DNA from: Deinococcus sp. | Lineage (GTDB): Bacteria; Deinococcota; Deinococci; Deinococcales; Deinococcaceae | DNA: 31,640 nucleotides | Assembly: GCF_018260405.1 (NCBI RefSeq) | Contig: NZ_JAGLBG010000022.1 | Span: 1-31,640, forward strand | Direction of reading: 5' to 3' | Part shown: positions 9,001-17,208 of the stretch, one piece after another | Numbering within the stretch: position 1 is the first letter of the stretch | Layout: each line of letters opens with the position of its first letter | Program-made: the position numbers and the translations under genes | The notes under the pieces: model-generated | What the model was told of the DNA's origin: nothing | Database searches by the model: none | What the model saw: only the letters and a program-made list of their open reading frames with translations

Positions 9001-9349
9001 GTCACGCCAGAACGTACAACTCGCCCTGCGTGCAGGCGCGGACATGCGCGTCACGGGTGACCGCGACAGCCTGACCGTGCAGCCCTACGCCGGGGTCACG
9101 GCGGCCTTTAACGACCGGATTCAGGTGGGCGGCTGGGGCCGCGCCCTGCTGCAACCCGCGACCAGCACCACGCTGATCGGTTACGGCGTCGAGGCAGGCT
9201 ACCGCGTGCTGCCCGGTACCTGGCTGAACCTGGGCTATAACATCCAGGGCTTTGACGGTATCGATACGGGCGGCCTATACACCCGGCCCGGCGCGTATGT
9301 GCGCCTAGACCTAACCCTTGATGAAACCCTGAATGGAGTGAAGAAATGA
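6074..9349 (+). CDS. Outer-membrane beta-barrel protein with periplasmic Ig-like N-terminus
   Basis: This 1091-residue protein starts at a GTG seven bases after AAGGAG, which itself overlaps the previous gene's end. A signal peptide ends at SASA-QTT (about residue 20). Residues about 30-130 resemble a DUF11-type sandwich (YQPGSAQLNGQALPDP). Further beta domains run to about 600, including NYGDASQEVIPLQGQD near 429, a YGD motif seen in large barrel-bearing surface proteins. From about 610 to the end, short alternating polar/aromatic strands separated by Gly/Asn/Asp turns predict a C-terminal barrel ending in AYVRLDLTL. The terminal residues are not the classic Phe of Proteobacterial barrels. 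The gene overlaps the next gene by four bases (ATGA). A role as anchor or export partner of the DUF11 proteins is inference; a plain porin-like role is the alternative. Confidence 0.7.
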   Translation: MKRSLTLLTTLALVASASAQTTRPVSPPLLPSQTAEISAASEQRVSLPFSLSTDQLGTDSLLLAQPLPQGVNYQPGSAQLNGQALPDPLRGRSGTLYWRLTPAQLAPLLVGTDHQQVIGELSLVLEGAEGAIAALPAAQLQVLAASGQLRPILGHVDDRDWVTATPLAQPGTPLENAGRIKLPLDGTDYASLDRVTISVEGPLGEPPVPVVNGQPVPATQVGRTVMDPGRGVQRLDYYGVPIHPGVNTITLGDQTVRVRLAGPTTRYDIEPLQLLADGVTPLRLRIRTFDALGVATQPDRLTLRTNLEPLRPDAFPGDAGYQLALYKGEGIVELRPQTTPTTLELDVVENDRVVRRSFEVRPDSHAVGVGMVSATLGLGTNGSLGDRLDFRARAYYEGVVGAGKLYVAADRDGLPTTTANLPTNSRNVNYGDASQEVIPLQGQDPIAVSYDHPSFRAEYRRTAAPITVLPLTETLTALTLTTKADPRLAGFVALVPTERVTDERLAPNGTRLLRLSRGGVAIGSQLLTLIEVGSDGQEVNRRTLNEGIDYSFDPETGVVTLVRGLDRVSPSLNEQYVLASYRLRDGGSNRRVAYGAQIEKTGTVGSGTYSVGAAVARVDRTTTFGVAGRYEQPELQVKGRVMASGGVLATASVSGRPAKRPEYGDQPSGGDLSVRYQSAGYAGLERGTHGLQADGRYDLPFSPRLGLRIEGSYGRALTTDSGYVGAQVNYRLQPFTVGAGLRYGFGSRSGLGLSGSVGYRQGRVATELVHTQPVSGTVLPTTDFRVDYRLTEQVSLSLRDTYTWGEGNTGVIGLNSTVGRTNYIVAYELANGSGHENRARFGVSTTLPLSERLGLGLRGAYLWNVDSGTSDISAGADLDYRADTFRATLGTDFSVTGGKLTTVLRGGVSGDLNPRLNLAADATAEFGARQGQKLALGYAYRSGQLNSLGYARYVAGSLANGDSSLTAGASAEYRPLSRQNVQLALRAGADMRVTGDRDSLTVQPYAGVTAAFNDRIQVGGWGRALLQPATSTTLIGYGVEAGYRVLPGTWLNLGYNIQGFDGIDTGGLYTRPGAYVRLDLTLDETLNGVKK

Positions 9350-11583
9350 GAAAGAAAATATTGATGGTTGCCCTGGCCCTGGCCCTGGCAGGCGGGGCAG
9401 GGGCGCAAACGACGTGTACGGCCCCAATTACGCCCACCGTGCCTCCATTTAACACCTCGGGCTGGACCCTCGCCGCTACGCTCAATGGCGCGCCAACAAG
9501 TGTTCCGCTTGCTATTGCTGTTGGTTTTGACTCGTTCAATGATGCTGTAACAGGCACCACCGTTTCCAGCTTGCGCTACGACGCTAACCAGTACGAGGGT
9601 GCGAAGGTCGTGACAGCCACAAGCAACTCTGCCATTTCGCTCGGCAATGTCCGTTACCTGAATCTGGCCCTGGCCTGGTCGAATTACGGGATTGGAGATG
9701 GGTTTGCTGTACCCATGAGCTTTCAATTTGGCCCTGCCAGTGCGCCAGTCACGTATCTGACGCTCACGACCCCGGCACAGGGCGCTGCCGTCACCGAAAC
9801 AGTCGATATCTTTCCGGCCAACGGCGCGAAATTGTACAACGATCAGGGGCAGGAAGTTGCCTCGCTGCCTGTCCCTTCCAAAGGCATAAACACAGCCATC
9901 GTCGGTTTGCAGAAGTCCTACGACGACGACCGGGTAGCCCGCAAAGATTTCTTCATCAAGTTGCCCGACAACGCTCCCAGCAGTGGTGTGTTCCGCATTG
10001 TGTTTGGGCCGCAAGTGAACACGGACATATTCTCCTACGGCGACGACTTCCGGATCTGGATGCCCGGCGCAGTGCCTACCACCTTATGTGTTCGCAAGGA
10101 ACTTGACACAGGGGCACCCGCGACCTTCGACTTTACCGCTACCGGTCTGACCACCCCCACCAACTTCTCAATCGCGGTGCCGACCAGTAACACCCCCTAT
10201 GCCAGTGGTGTCACGCCTTACACGGTCGATAACCCCGCTGAGGTCATCATTACCGAGACGACTCCTGGTTATGTGTTGCGAAAGGCGGAATGCACAAAGC
10301 CGCTGCTGCCACAGGGCAAGTCCCCGCAAACGACGGTCACGGCCAGAGTCGACAACAGCATATCGATTAAGGCCTTCTCCTTTGGGGGCATGACAGTCTG
10401 CACGCTCTACAACACCCCTAAAACTAACCTACCGAAATTTACGGTCGCTAAAACCTTTGCTGGCTTTTTGAATCCCAACGACAGCGCGGCCATTACTGTC
10501 GCTGAGGCTGGTGGACCAAGCGCGTCTACCACGGTTAGCAACATCTCTGGCAACCGGACAGGGCAGACCTCGCTGACTGGCACACTCTATAGTTACACGA
10601 CTACAAACACCGCACCCCTGACCACAGCCACTGGCCGCCCAGCAAGCGTCACGATGTCCGAGTCGCTAACCAGCGCTAACCCCGCCAACTACACTTCTAA
10701 ATATGCGTGTACGAATGCGGCGGCTACGTCAGCAACCACTTTACCCGCCAACGGTACCGGCAAGAGCGTGACCATCGGTAGCCCCAATTTTGGCGACGAC
10801 ATTACCTGTAGGTTTACCAATGACCTGACTGTCGCCCCCCCCACTACCACCGTGAATGCCACCAAAAGCGGGTTGCAGGTGGTCACGGCTGGTACCGCCG
10901 TCGCCTATTCCATCACGGCGAGCAATACGACGGCGACGGCGGTGGATGTTGACCTGACCGACCAGCTCAGTCCTGTGTTGCCTGCGGCCCAGGTGACTAG
11001 CATCAGCAACAGCGGCACCTACAATGCTACGAGCGGTCTGGTAACGTGGCCCCGCTTTAACCTTCCCGCCAACGGCAGCGTGACCCGCACCCTGACGGTA
11101 GACCTGCCTGACCCGGTCAGAGACTCAACGAATGGCGACAGCTACAGTGGCCCCAATCAGGTGAGCGACACGGCCAGTCTAAAGGCTTACACGGTGGGCA
11201 CCAACACTCTCCTGGCCAACAACGGCACGCCCTCGGCCAGCCTGACCACCAACCATATCTTTGCCAAGCTCACCAAAACCGTTCGCAATGTCACGACGAA
11301 CAGCGCGGCGGGCACTTCGGTACCAGCAAAACCAGGCGACATCCTGGAATACTGCCTGAACTACACCAACCAGAGCGCTATTGCGCTGAACACTCTGACG
11401 CTGCGTGACACCTTGGTTGCCGGGCAGACCCTCCAAACAGCTGTCCTAAGCCTGACACGCGGCAGCGGGGCAGCCCAGCCCACCACTAACTCTGGAACTG
11501 CCACGGTCATCAGCACCACCCTGACCAATGTAGCGGCAGGAGAAACAGGCAGCCTCTGCTTCCAGACGAAGGTGAACAACTAG
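9346..11583 (+). CDS. Secreted DUF11/prealbumin-like repeat protein
   Basis: This 745-residue protein starts at the ATG overlapping the barrel gene's stop (ATGA), with GGAG about ten bases upstream. Its signal peptide (MRKKILMVALALALAGGAGA) is encoded by three tandem CCCTGG hexamers. A unique N-terminal secreted domain (about 25-240) is followed by two SpaA/prealbumin-like domains: LCVRKELDTGAPATFDF near 247 and FTVAKTFAGF near 364. Two DUF11 domains follow, near 501 and 639. It ends in SLCFQTKVNN, similar in style to the end of the first DUF11 protein (TLTVKVKN), which may reflect a shared terminal strand. Several cysteines suggest disulfides. It is the last gene of the cluster; degenerate DNA resembling its own tail follows the stop. 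Confidence 0.72.
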   Translation: MRKKILMVALALALAGGAGAQTTCTAPITPTVPPFNTSGWTLAATLNGAPTSVPLAIAVGFDSFNDAVTGTTVSSLRYDANQYEGAKVVTATSNSAISLGNVRYLNLALAWSNYGIGDGFAVPMSFQFGPASAPVTYLTLTTPAQGAAVTETVDIFPANGAKLYNDQGQEVASLPVPSKGINTAIVGLQKSYDDDRVARKDFFIKLPDNAPSSGVFRIVFGPQVNTDIFSYGDDFRIWMPGAVPTTLCVRKELDTGAPATFDFTATGLTTPTNFSIAVPTSNTPYASGVTPYTVDNPAEVIITETTPGYVLRKAECTKPLLPQGKSPQTTVTARVDNSISIKAFSFGGMTVCTLYNTPKTNLPKFTVAKTFAGFLNPNDSAAITVAEAGGPSASTTVSNISGNRTGQTSLTGTLYSYTTTNTAPLTTATGRPASVTMSESLTSANPANYTSKYACTNAAATSATTLPANGTGKSVTIGSPNFGDDITCRFTNDLTVAPPTTTVNATKSGLQVVTAGTAVAYSITASNTTATAVDVDLTDQLSPVLPAAQVTSISNSGTYNATSGLVTWPRFNLPANGSVTRTLTVDLPDPVRDSTNGDSYSGPNQVSDTASLKAYTVGTNTLLANNGTPSASLTTNHIFAKLTKTVRNVTTNSAAGTSVPAKPGDILEYCLNYTNQSAIALNTLTLRDTLVAGQTLQTAVLSLTRGSGAAQPTTNSGTATVISTTLTNVAAGETGSLCFQTKVNN

Positions 11584-11651
11584 CGCACCAGCGGCTTAAG
11601 CAGGGTGGTGTCCAGAAACAGACCAACTCTGCTTTCAGACGAAGGTGGAAC
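11541..11651 (+). repeat. Imperfect duplication of the gene's 3' end
   Basis: Bases 11541-11577, which encode the last residues before the stop, recur imperfectly at 11614-11651. Both copies share AGAAACAG, then CTCTGCTT(T/C)CAGACGAAGGTG. The second copy lies outside the gene, about 73 bases on. It looks like the remains of a tandem duplication or of a lost neighbouring DUF11 gene. Confidence 0.6.
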
Positions 11652-11747
11652 TGGGAACTGCCCTGACTTGACAGGTTGACCCTCTACTTGTACTACGGAT
11701 TCCGCTCAATTCCGCCCGCAGTCGGGAAGTGGGCAGGCCCCTTTCTG

Positions 11748-11782
11748 GGTACAGCTCTGACCAAGAGGGCACTGCCTGTACC
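11748..11782. terminator. Hairpin between convergent genes, possible terminator
   Basis: GGTACAG (11748-11754) pairs with CTGTACC (11776-11782), and a CTCT/AGAG inner stem can form. It lies in the 273-base gap between the plus-strand surface cluster and the minus-strand amine oxidase. There is no U-run on either side, so intrinsic termination is uncertain. Confidence 0.35.
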
Positions 11783-11856
11783 ACCAGAGCGCAGAATCCC
11801 TATTTTACCTTCTCGCCTCTGCTCGGGTTGAATCCACAACTTCCCCGTTCAGAGCG

Positions 11857-13851
11857 TTATTCGCCTTGAGCTTTAGAACAACACGGCACCTCATCTCCCC
11901 CGCCCTGCTCGGCGTTTTGTACGCTGTGGCGGTTGACCTCTTTGGGCAGGTCCATCGCGGCATTGGCACTGAAAAAACCGTTGGGCTTCAGCAGAAATCC
12001 GGCGTACTCCACCGGCATAATCGGAAAGTCTTCGGGCTTGCAGACGTGGGTATGCCCGAAGGTATGCCACACCACCAGGTCGGTGTTCTCGATGGAGCGG
12101 CCAGCAGCGGTGTACTTGGGCAGGCCGTCGCCGCCGGGGTGCTGGTTGGGGTAATCGCCGGAAGCAAACTTTTCACCAGGGGTATAGGGCGTCACCCAGA
12201 TGTGCCGGGTCGCAAAGCCGCCACGCGCCTGTACGGTCGCTTCGGGGTGGGCTAGCATCAGCGGCGAGGGATTGACAATCAACTTGTAGCCAGTTGGGTT
12301 GCCCACGCTGTTTTCGACGCTGGGATTGATGATTTTCCAGTAGGTGCCTCTGCGCCCGTCGGCGACGCCCTCGCTGTCCTGCTCGGTCTTCAGAGTGCGC
12401 GAACGGGTTTCAAAGACGTTGCCATAGGGGTTACCGGGACCCAGCGGGACAGGATGAAACTCGGTTTCGGTCACGCTGTTTTGCTCACCGTCTACCATCA
12501 TGTGCAGCCGGACATTAAAAAAGTGCTGGTGGGTTGGCCCGCCCAGCCCCTCATCCACCATGCCGCCCCAGGGGTACGCCTCGCCGGGCGCGACAGCTGC
12601 GGTCTGGATAATGCCAGTCAGCTTGGCTTCCAGTTGAATGGTGCCGTCCTGATACAAATACCAGTAAAAGCCGTAATCATAATTGCCGACCGTGGCAAAA
12701 AAGCTGATGACCAGGCGGCGTGAGCGGCGCAGCTCGTGGATGCCAGTGCGGAACTCGTTGTGTTTCCAAAGGGTGCCGTAGTCTTCCTCATGCATACACA
12801 CGGCGTTTTTCATGTCAAAGGCTTGCCCGAAATCATCCGCCGCCGGGATGTCAAAATAATGAATTAGACCAAGGCAGTCGCAGCCCAGTTCCAGTTGGTT
12901 GGCGCATTTGCCCAGGCCGTACTCGCCGCCGTCGAAAGCACTTTTCCAGTAGTGGTTGGCAGTGGGATCGGCGTAAGGCACCACCATTTCGGTCACGCTG
13001 GCGCGGTAGATGATGGGGCGCTGCTGGCCGTGGTCGTCATAACTCAGCTGGTGCAGCACCAGGCCCTCACGCGGCGTAAAGCCCACCCGGAATGACCAGT
13101 TCTGCCACTGAACCTGCCAACCGTCTACCGTAAAGCTGGGGCCGTCGGGCTGGGTGATATTAAGTGATTTCAGGTCGCTGCGGGGCGTTCCCAGGGCCTC
13201 CCCGTTATAGTTGCGCTTTTTGCGTGGAATAGGCACCACACGTTCGTCTACCAGATGCACTACCTTGCCCGCAATTAGGTCAACGTGCGCCACTACCCCC
13301 TCGATGGGCCGGGCGTAACCGTTGTCGGTCAGTTCCTCACGGTAGTAGCAGACCGCGTGCACAATTCGCTTGCCGCGCTCATGCTCCAGGTCAAAGTACC
13401 CGGCACTGAAAGGATCCACCTGCACCAGTTCCATCTCGGCGTCGTTCAGGCCGCGCTTTTGCATGGCTGCCCGCCAGCCGGGGTCTTCCTTGACAATCCG
13501 CTCGGTCTCGGCAAATTCTTCCATCAGGATGCAGGCCTGGCCGAATTCCGAGTCTGGCTCATTTATCTTTTTCAGCCTCACCTGACCGCTGTGCAGGTCG
13601 GCAACCGCCTCGAAGGTGTCGCCGCTGCTCTTGTCTAGAATCACCCCGAACGCCTCGCGCTGGAACGGCTGGCCTGGCTGGTACTTCAGCACCGTGTCTT
13701 TGGACGGCTCATGCAGCAGCAACTGGGCCACCCGCAGGTGCTCGCCCAGCCCAGAACGCTGCCGAATCAGGTCGCTGGCCCGCTGAATTTCAGCCGTGCT
13801 GAGCGGGTCAAGCGGATGAGTGGAGGGGGCGTTGGTTGGCAGATTGGTCAT
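11857..13851 (-). CDS. Copper-containing primary-amine oxidase
   Basis: This 664-residue enzyme oxidises primary amines to aldehydes with release of ammonia and hydrogen peroxide. It uses copper and a topaquinone made from its own tyrosine. The key residues are present: catalytic-base Asp307 in AFDGGEYGLG, the topaquinone precursor Tyr391 in GNYDYG, copper ligands His441 and His443 in HQHF, and His602 in GHTHVCKPEDFP. Their spacing matches the bacterial family (for example Arthrobacter phenylethylamine oxidase). No signal peptide is seen, so it is probably cytoplasmic. GGGAG (13858-13862) precedes the ATG. It is the last of three minus-strand genes with an aldehyde dehydrogenase and a permease. 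The substrate may be an aromatic amine such as phenylethylamine or tyramine, but sequence alone does not settle this. Confidence 0.93.
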   Translation of the reverse strand: MTNLPTNAPSTHPLDPLSTAEIQRASDLIRQRSGLGEHLRVAQLLLHEPSKDTVLKYQPGQPFQREAFGVILDKSSGDTFEAVADLHSGQVRLKKINEPDSEFGQACILMEEFAETERIVKEDPGWRAAMQKRGLNDAEMELVQVDPFSAGYFDLEHERGKRIVHAVCYYREELTDNGYARPIEGVVAHVDLIAGKVVHLVDERVVPIPRKKRNYNGEALGTPRSDLKSLNITQPDGPSFTVDGWQVQWQNWSFRVGFTPREGLVLHQLSYDDHGQQRPIIYRASVTEMVVPYADPTANHYWKSAFDGGEYGLGKCANQLELGCDCLGLIHYFDIPAADDFGQAFDMKNAVCMHEEDYGTLWKHNEFRTGIHELRRSRRLVISFFATVGNYDYGFYWYLYQDGTIQLEAKLTGIIQTAAVAPGEAYPWGGMVDEGLGGPTHQHFFNVRLHMMVDGEQNSVTETEFHPVPLGPGNPYGNVFETRSRTLKTEQDSEGVADGRRGTYWKIINPSVENSVGNPTGYKLIVNPSPLMLAHPEATVQARGGFATRHIWVTPYTPGEKFASGDYPNQHPGGDGLPKYTAAGRSIENTDLVVWHTFGHTHVCKPEDFPIMPVEYAGFLLKPNGFFSANAAMDLPKEVNRHSVQNAEQGGGDEVPCCSKAQGE

Positions 13852-13945
13852 GAGGAACTCCCTTTTTTTGCTAGACTTGGGATGATTTAGCGGTCAACTG
13901 AGGGCAGCTGGCTGAGTCCTAAGTGTTGAGACCTGAGCGCTTCCC

Positions 13946-15376
13946 TCAAACCTCGTCCAGCAGCGTCCCAAACCGCTGATACAGTTCGGGGCGGCTGGCA
14001 CGTAGCCAGGCACTGCCGCCTACCCCAATCAGGAGCACCAGCAGCAGCAATACCGGGAAACTGCGCACCAGCAGGCTGTCGGTGCCGCTGAGAATCGGCA
14101 GGTTGCTGATAACCAGATACAGCGCGTACAGCAGTCCCACAAAAGCCAGCGCGGGGGACACCAGGGTCATCAGAATATTTTCGCCTCGGCTCTGACGCCG
14201 AAAAAAGCGGATGATAGCGGCGCATACCAGCAGTTGCAGCCCCACGATACCGATGGTCGCCAGCGCACTCATCCAGTTAAAGACCACCAGAAAGGGGTCG
14301 GCCCGCAGCACGATAAACAGCAGCAGCCCAGCCAGTGCCATGACCGTTTGCAGCCAACCCGCCTTGTACGGCGAGGCGTAGATGGGGTGGGTGTGAGACA
14401 GCGCCTCCCACAGCAGTCCTTCGCGGCCCAGCGAGTACAGGTAGCGCGTCAAGGCGTTATGAAAGGCCAAGATGCTGGCAAAAATACTGGTCACCAGTAG
14501 CAGGCTCATAACGTCGGTCGACAGCGCCCCGACAAACTGGGTATTGACCGTAAACCAGAAGTTGGCCGAGTCCTTGGCCGCCGCGCCTGCCGCCGCATTG
14601 ATGCCGTGCGCTACCACCACCGCCCAGCTGCTCAGTGCATAAAACACCGTGATGACGCCCACCGCCAGATAAGTCGCCGTGGGAATGGTGCGCTCTGGGT
14701 CGCGGGCTTCCTCGCGGTAGAGGGCGGTAGCCTCAAAGCCCACATAGGACGCCAGCGCAAACATCACCGACACACCCAGGCCCTTGCTCACCACCAGTCC
14801 CGGCATGAAGGGTTGCAGGCTCAGGCCCTGTGGCCCGCCGCCCCGTAACATCACCGCCAGGTCAAAAATCAACAGGATCAGTAACTCGGCGACCATAAAA
14901 AAGCCCAGAAAGCGCCCGTTGAGTTCGGCCCCGCGCATCCCCAGCACCTGCACCAGCGCGGCGGCCACTAAGGCATACACGAACCAGGGGAGCGTGATCC
15001 CCAGGTGGGCTTTGAACAGGTCGGTGGCAAAAAAGCCCAGCAGGCCGTACAGTGCCAGCTGAATGGCGGTATAGGAGACTACCGCCAGCAGCGCTGAACC
15101 CACTCCCAGAGGCCGTCCCAGCCCGTGAGCGATATACGAGTAGAACGCCCCCGAACTGGTCATGTACTTGGACATGGTGCTGTAGCCAAAGCTAAAGAGC
15201 AGCAGAATAAGACCCGCAATCAGATAAGCGCCGGGGGTACCTGCGCCGTTGCCGATGGCGATGGCCCCCGTTGCGCCGCCCAGCATGGCCGTGAGTGGGG
15301 CCGCCGCCGCAATCACAAAAAAGACGATTTGCCACGGCCCCAGCGTGTTGTGTTTGAGTGAAGTGGACGTGGTCAT
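13946..15376 (-). CDS. APC-family amino acid/amine permease
   Basis: This 476-residue integral membrane protein has about 12 hydrophobic helices and the APC-superfamily opening: a short polar N-terminus, then IVFFVIAAAAPLTAMLGGAT. Conserved SSGAFYSYIAHGLGRPLG follows in helix 2-3. A further APC-type segment, SYVGFEATALYREEARDPERTIPTA, lies mid-chain. Such proteins are proton- or gradient-coupled carriers of amino acids or amines. AGGAGG seven bases before the ATG supports the start. It lies 94 bases upstream of the amine oxidase and downstream of the aldehyde dehydrogenase, so it probably imports the amine that the pathway degrades. A 141-bp dispersed repeat separates it from the dehydrogenase gene and might split the operon or add a transcript end. 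Confidence 0.88.
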   Translation of the reverse strand: MTTSTSLKHNTLGPWQIVFFVIAAAAPLTAMLGGATGAIAIGNGAGTPGAYLIAGLILLLFSFGYSTMSKYMTSSGAFYSYIAHGLGRPLGVGSALLAVVSYTAIQLALYGLLGFFATDLFKAHLGITLPWFVYALVAAALVQVLGMRGAELNGRFLGFFMVAELLILLIFDLAVMLRGGGPQGLSLQPFMPGLVVSKGLGVSVMFALASYVGFEATALYREEARDPERTIPTATYLAVGVITVFYALSSWAVVVAHGINAAAGAAAKDSANFWFTVNTQFVGALSTDVMSLLLVTSIFASILAFHNALTRYLYSLGREGLLWEALSHTHPIYASPYKAGWLQTVMALAGLLLFIVLRADPFLVVFNWMSALATIGIVGLQLLVCAAIIRFFRRQSRGENILMTLVSPALAFVGLLYALYLVISNLPILSGTDSLLVRSFPVLLLLVLLIGVGGSAWLRASRPELYQRFGTLLDEV

Positions 15377-15471
15377 GGTGGGGCCTCCTATGGGGTTGTA
15401 AGGGGCTAAGGGTTAAAGGGCAACAGGCGGCGGGGGGTTCTAGATGGCACTCCGCGCCCGTCCGTTTTCAC

Positions 15472-15612
15472 CTAGAGCATTTTGCAAAAAGATGGTGCTC
15501 TTTTTACCCTCTTTTTGCCGAGTGGAACGAGTGAACAAGAAAGAGCAGGACGTAGAATGAAGGGGGCGGCGGTGTTTTTCCGACGTGCCCGTAATTAGGA
15601 GAACTGCTCTAG
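15472..15612. repeat. Dispersed repeat element, copy 1 (MITE-like)
   Basis: A 141-bp unit bounded by perfect 8-bp inverted ends, CTAGAGCA (15472-15479) and TGCTCTAG (15605-15612). A second copy, roughly 85 percent identical by eye, lies at 20301-20440. The best-conserved core contains GGGGGCGGCGGTGTTTTTCC and can fold as a hairpin. It encodes nothing convincing. It lies between the aldehyde dehydrogenase and permease genes. It resembles the small non-autonomous repeats scattered in Deinococcus genomes; no matching transposase is in the window and no target duplication is clear. Confidence 0.75.
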
Positions 15613-15628
15613 CTAACGCCTGCACTTG

Positions 15629-17107
15629 CTACAGCAGCGCCGTAATCACCTTTTCGTGAGTCACGTCCTCGATGCCGCTCCAGCCGCCATTCTCGCGCCC
15701 GTATCCGCTTTCCTTAACACCGCCCCAGGGCAGGCGTGGGTCAATCAGCGCAAACCCGTTAATCCACACTGCTCCGGTCTGTATCCGGCGGGCCAGCAGG
15801 TTGGCGCGGGAAATGTCACGGGTAAAGATTCCGGCATTCAGGCCATACTTGGTGTCGTTGGCAATTTGCACGGCTTCATCATCGCTATCAAAGGGAATCA
15901 CGATGCCCACCGGCCCAAAGATTTCTTCTTGCGCTACCGTCATGGTGTTGTCCCCGGCAAAGATGGTCGGCTGCACGAAGTACCCTGGTTGCGCCAACTG
16001 TTCGCCCCCGGCCAGCAATTTGGCCCCCTCGGCCTTACCCTGATCGATAAAGTTCATCACCCGCTCGACGCTGCGCTGGTTGGTCAGCGGCCCCATAGTG
16101 CTGCTCATGTCCAGCGGGTCGCCCAACACCTGCGCCTTGGCGGCACTACTCAGTCCCTCGCACACCGCGTCATACAGGCTGCGGTGAACCACAATCCGCG
16201 TCCCCGCCGCGCAAATCTGGCCCTGGTTGGCAAACAGGCCCATCGCCAGGGTAGGAATGACAGAGCTCAGGTCGGCGTCTTCCAGCACAATCTGCGGAGC
16301 CTTGCCGCCCAGTTCCAGGGTCAGCGGTTTGAGATTCTCAGCGGCGCTGCGGGCCAGCACGCGGCCTACCGCCCCTCCCCCGGTGTAGCTGAGCTTGGCT
16401 ACCAGCGGATGGCGCACCAGCGCGTCTCCGGTCACTGGTCCCAGACCCGGCACCATATTGAACGCGCCCGGCGGAAACCCGGCCTCGCTGAACAGTGCCG
16501 CAACGTGCAGGCTGGTCAGGGTAGCGTCCTCGGCAGGCTTGAAGACCACCGTGTTTCCGGCGGCCAAGGCGGGCGCAGCCTTCCAGCCCAGGTACATGGT
16601 AGAAAAGTTGTAAGCCCCGATGCTGGCAATCACCCCCAGCGGCTCGCGGACGGTATAGGCCAGCACCGGGCGGCCCTGCATGTCCGGCACAGGAATGCTG
16701 CGGCCCTCGAGCTTGTCGGCCAGCCCCGCGTAATAGCGGTAGGTTGCCATCAGGTTGGGTAGGTCGGCATAAAACGCCATACCGTAAGGTTTGCCGCTAT
16801 CCAGGCTCTCCAGCCGGGCCAGTTTTTCGTGGTCGCGCTCCAGCAGGTCGGCCAGCTTGTACAGCAGCCTCCCCCGCTGCGTCCCGTCCATCTTGCTCCA
16901 CTCCCCCCCGGCAAACTGAGCGTGGGCGGCGTGTACGGCGCGGTCTATATCGGCAGCGCCCGCCGCGCTGATGGTTGCGAGCACCTCTCCCGTTGCCGGG
17001 TTGAAGGTCTGGAACGTGGCCCCATTCTGGGCAGACTGAAACTCGCCGTTGATATAAAGCTGGGTGTACTGAGTAGCCAATGCGGAAAGCTCTTGCGGTG
17101 CCGTCAT
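15629..17107 (-). CDS. NAD(P)-dependent aldehyde dehydrogenase
   Basis: This 492-residue enzyme oxidises an aldehyde to its carboxylic acid. The active-site set is complete: nucleophile Cys299 in FANQGQICAAGTR, general base Glu265 in LELGGKAP, oxyanion Asn167 in AYNFST, cofactor Lys190 in VVFKPAED, and the EEIFGPV motif near 394-400. The usual PWNFP reads AYNFS, and the usual GSTEVG reads GGGAVG; these are modest departures within the large family. GGAGG (minus strand, near 17114-17118) supports the ATG at 17107. It is the first gene of the minus-strand run with the permease and copper amine oxidase, which fits removal of the aldehyde made by the oxidase, as in phenylacetaldehyde or betaine-aldehyde dehydrogenases. 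A 7-bp hairpin lies in its leader. Confidence 0.92.
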   Translation of the reverse strand: MTAPQELSALATQYTQLYINGEFQSAQNGATFQTFNPATGEVLATISAAGAADIDRAVHAAHAQFAGGEWSKMDGTQRGRLLYKLADLLERDHEKLARLESLDSGKPYGMAFYADLPNLMATYRYYAGLADKLEGRSIPVPDMQGRPVLAYTVREPLGVIASIGAYNFSTMYLGWKAAPALAAGNTVVFKPAEDATLTSLHVAALFSEAGFPPGAFNMVPGLGPVTGDALVRHPLVAKLSYTGGGAVGRVLARSAAENLKPLTLELGGKAPQIVLEDADLSSVIPTLAMGLFANQGQICAAGTRIVVHRSLYDAVCEGLSSAAKAQVLGDPLDMSSTMGPLTNQRSVERVMNFIDQGKAEGAKLLAGGEQLAQPGYFVQPTIFAGDNTMTVAQEEIFGPVGIVIPFDSDDEAVQIANDTKYGLNAGIFTRDISRANLLARRIQTGAVWINGFALIDPRLPWGGVKESGYGRENGGWSGIEDVTHEKVITALL

Positions 17108-17126
17108 GGTTGACCTCCAGAAACGC

Positions 17127-17144
17127 GCTCAGGAGAGCCTGAGC
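17127..17144 (-). promoter_or_regulatory. Inverted repeat in dehydrogenase leader
   Basis: GCTCAGG-AGAG-CCTGAGC is a perfect 7-bp inverted repeat about 20 bases before the aldehyde dehydrogenase start and just upstream of its ribosome-binding site. Flanking CGCG on both sides may extend it. It could be a regulator operator or an RNA stem affecting translation. Confidence 0.4.
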
Positions 17145-17208
17145 AGGGGCGCGAAACATATGGAATTGTTGATGCCCTGTTGTACGCTTCCGGACGGCCC
17201 AGGTTCTA

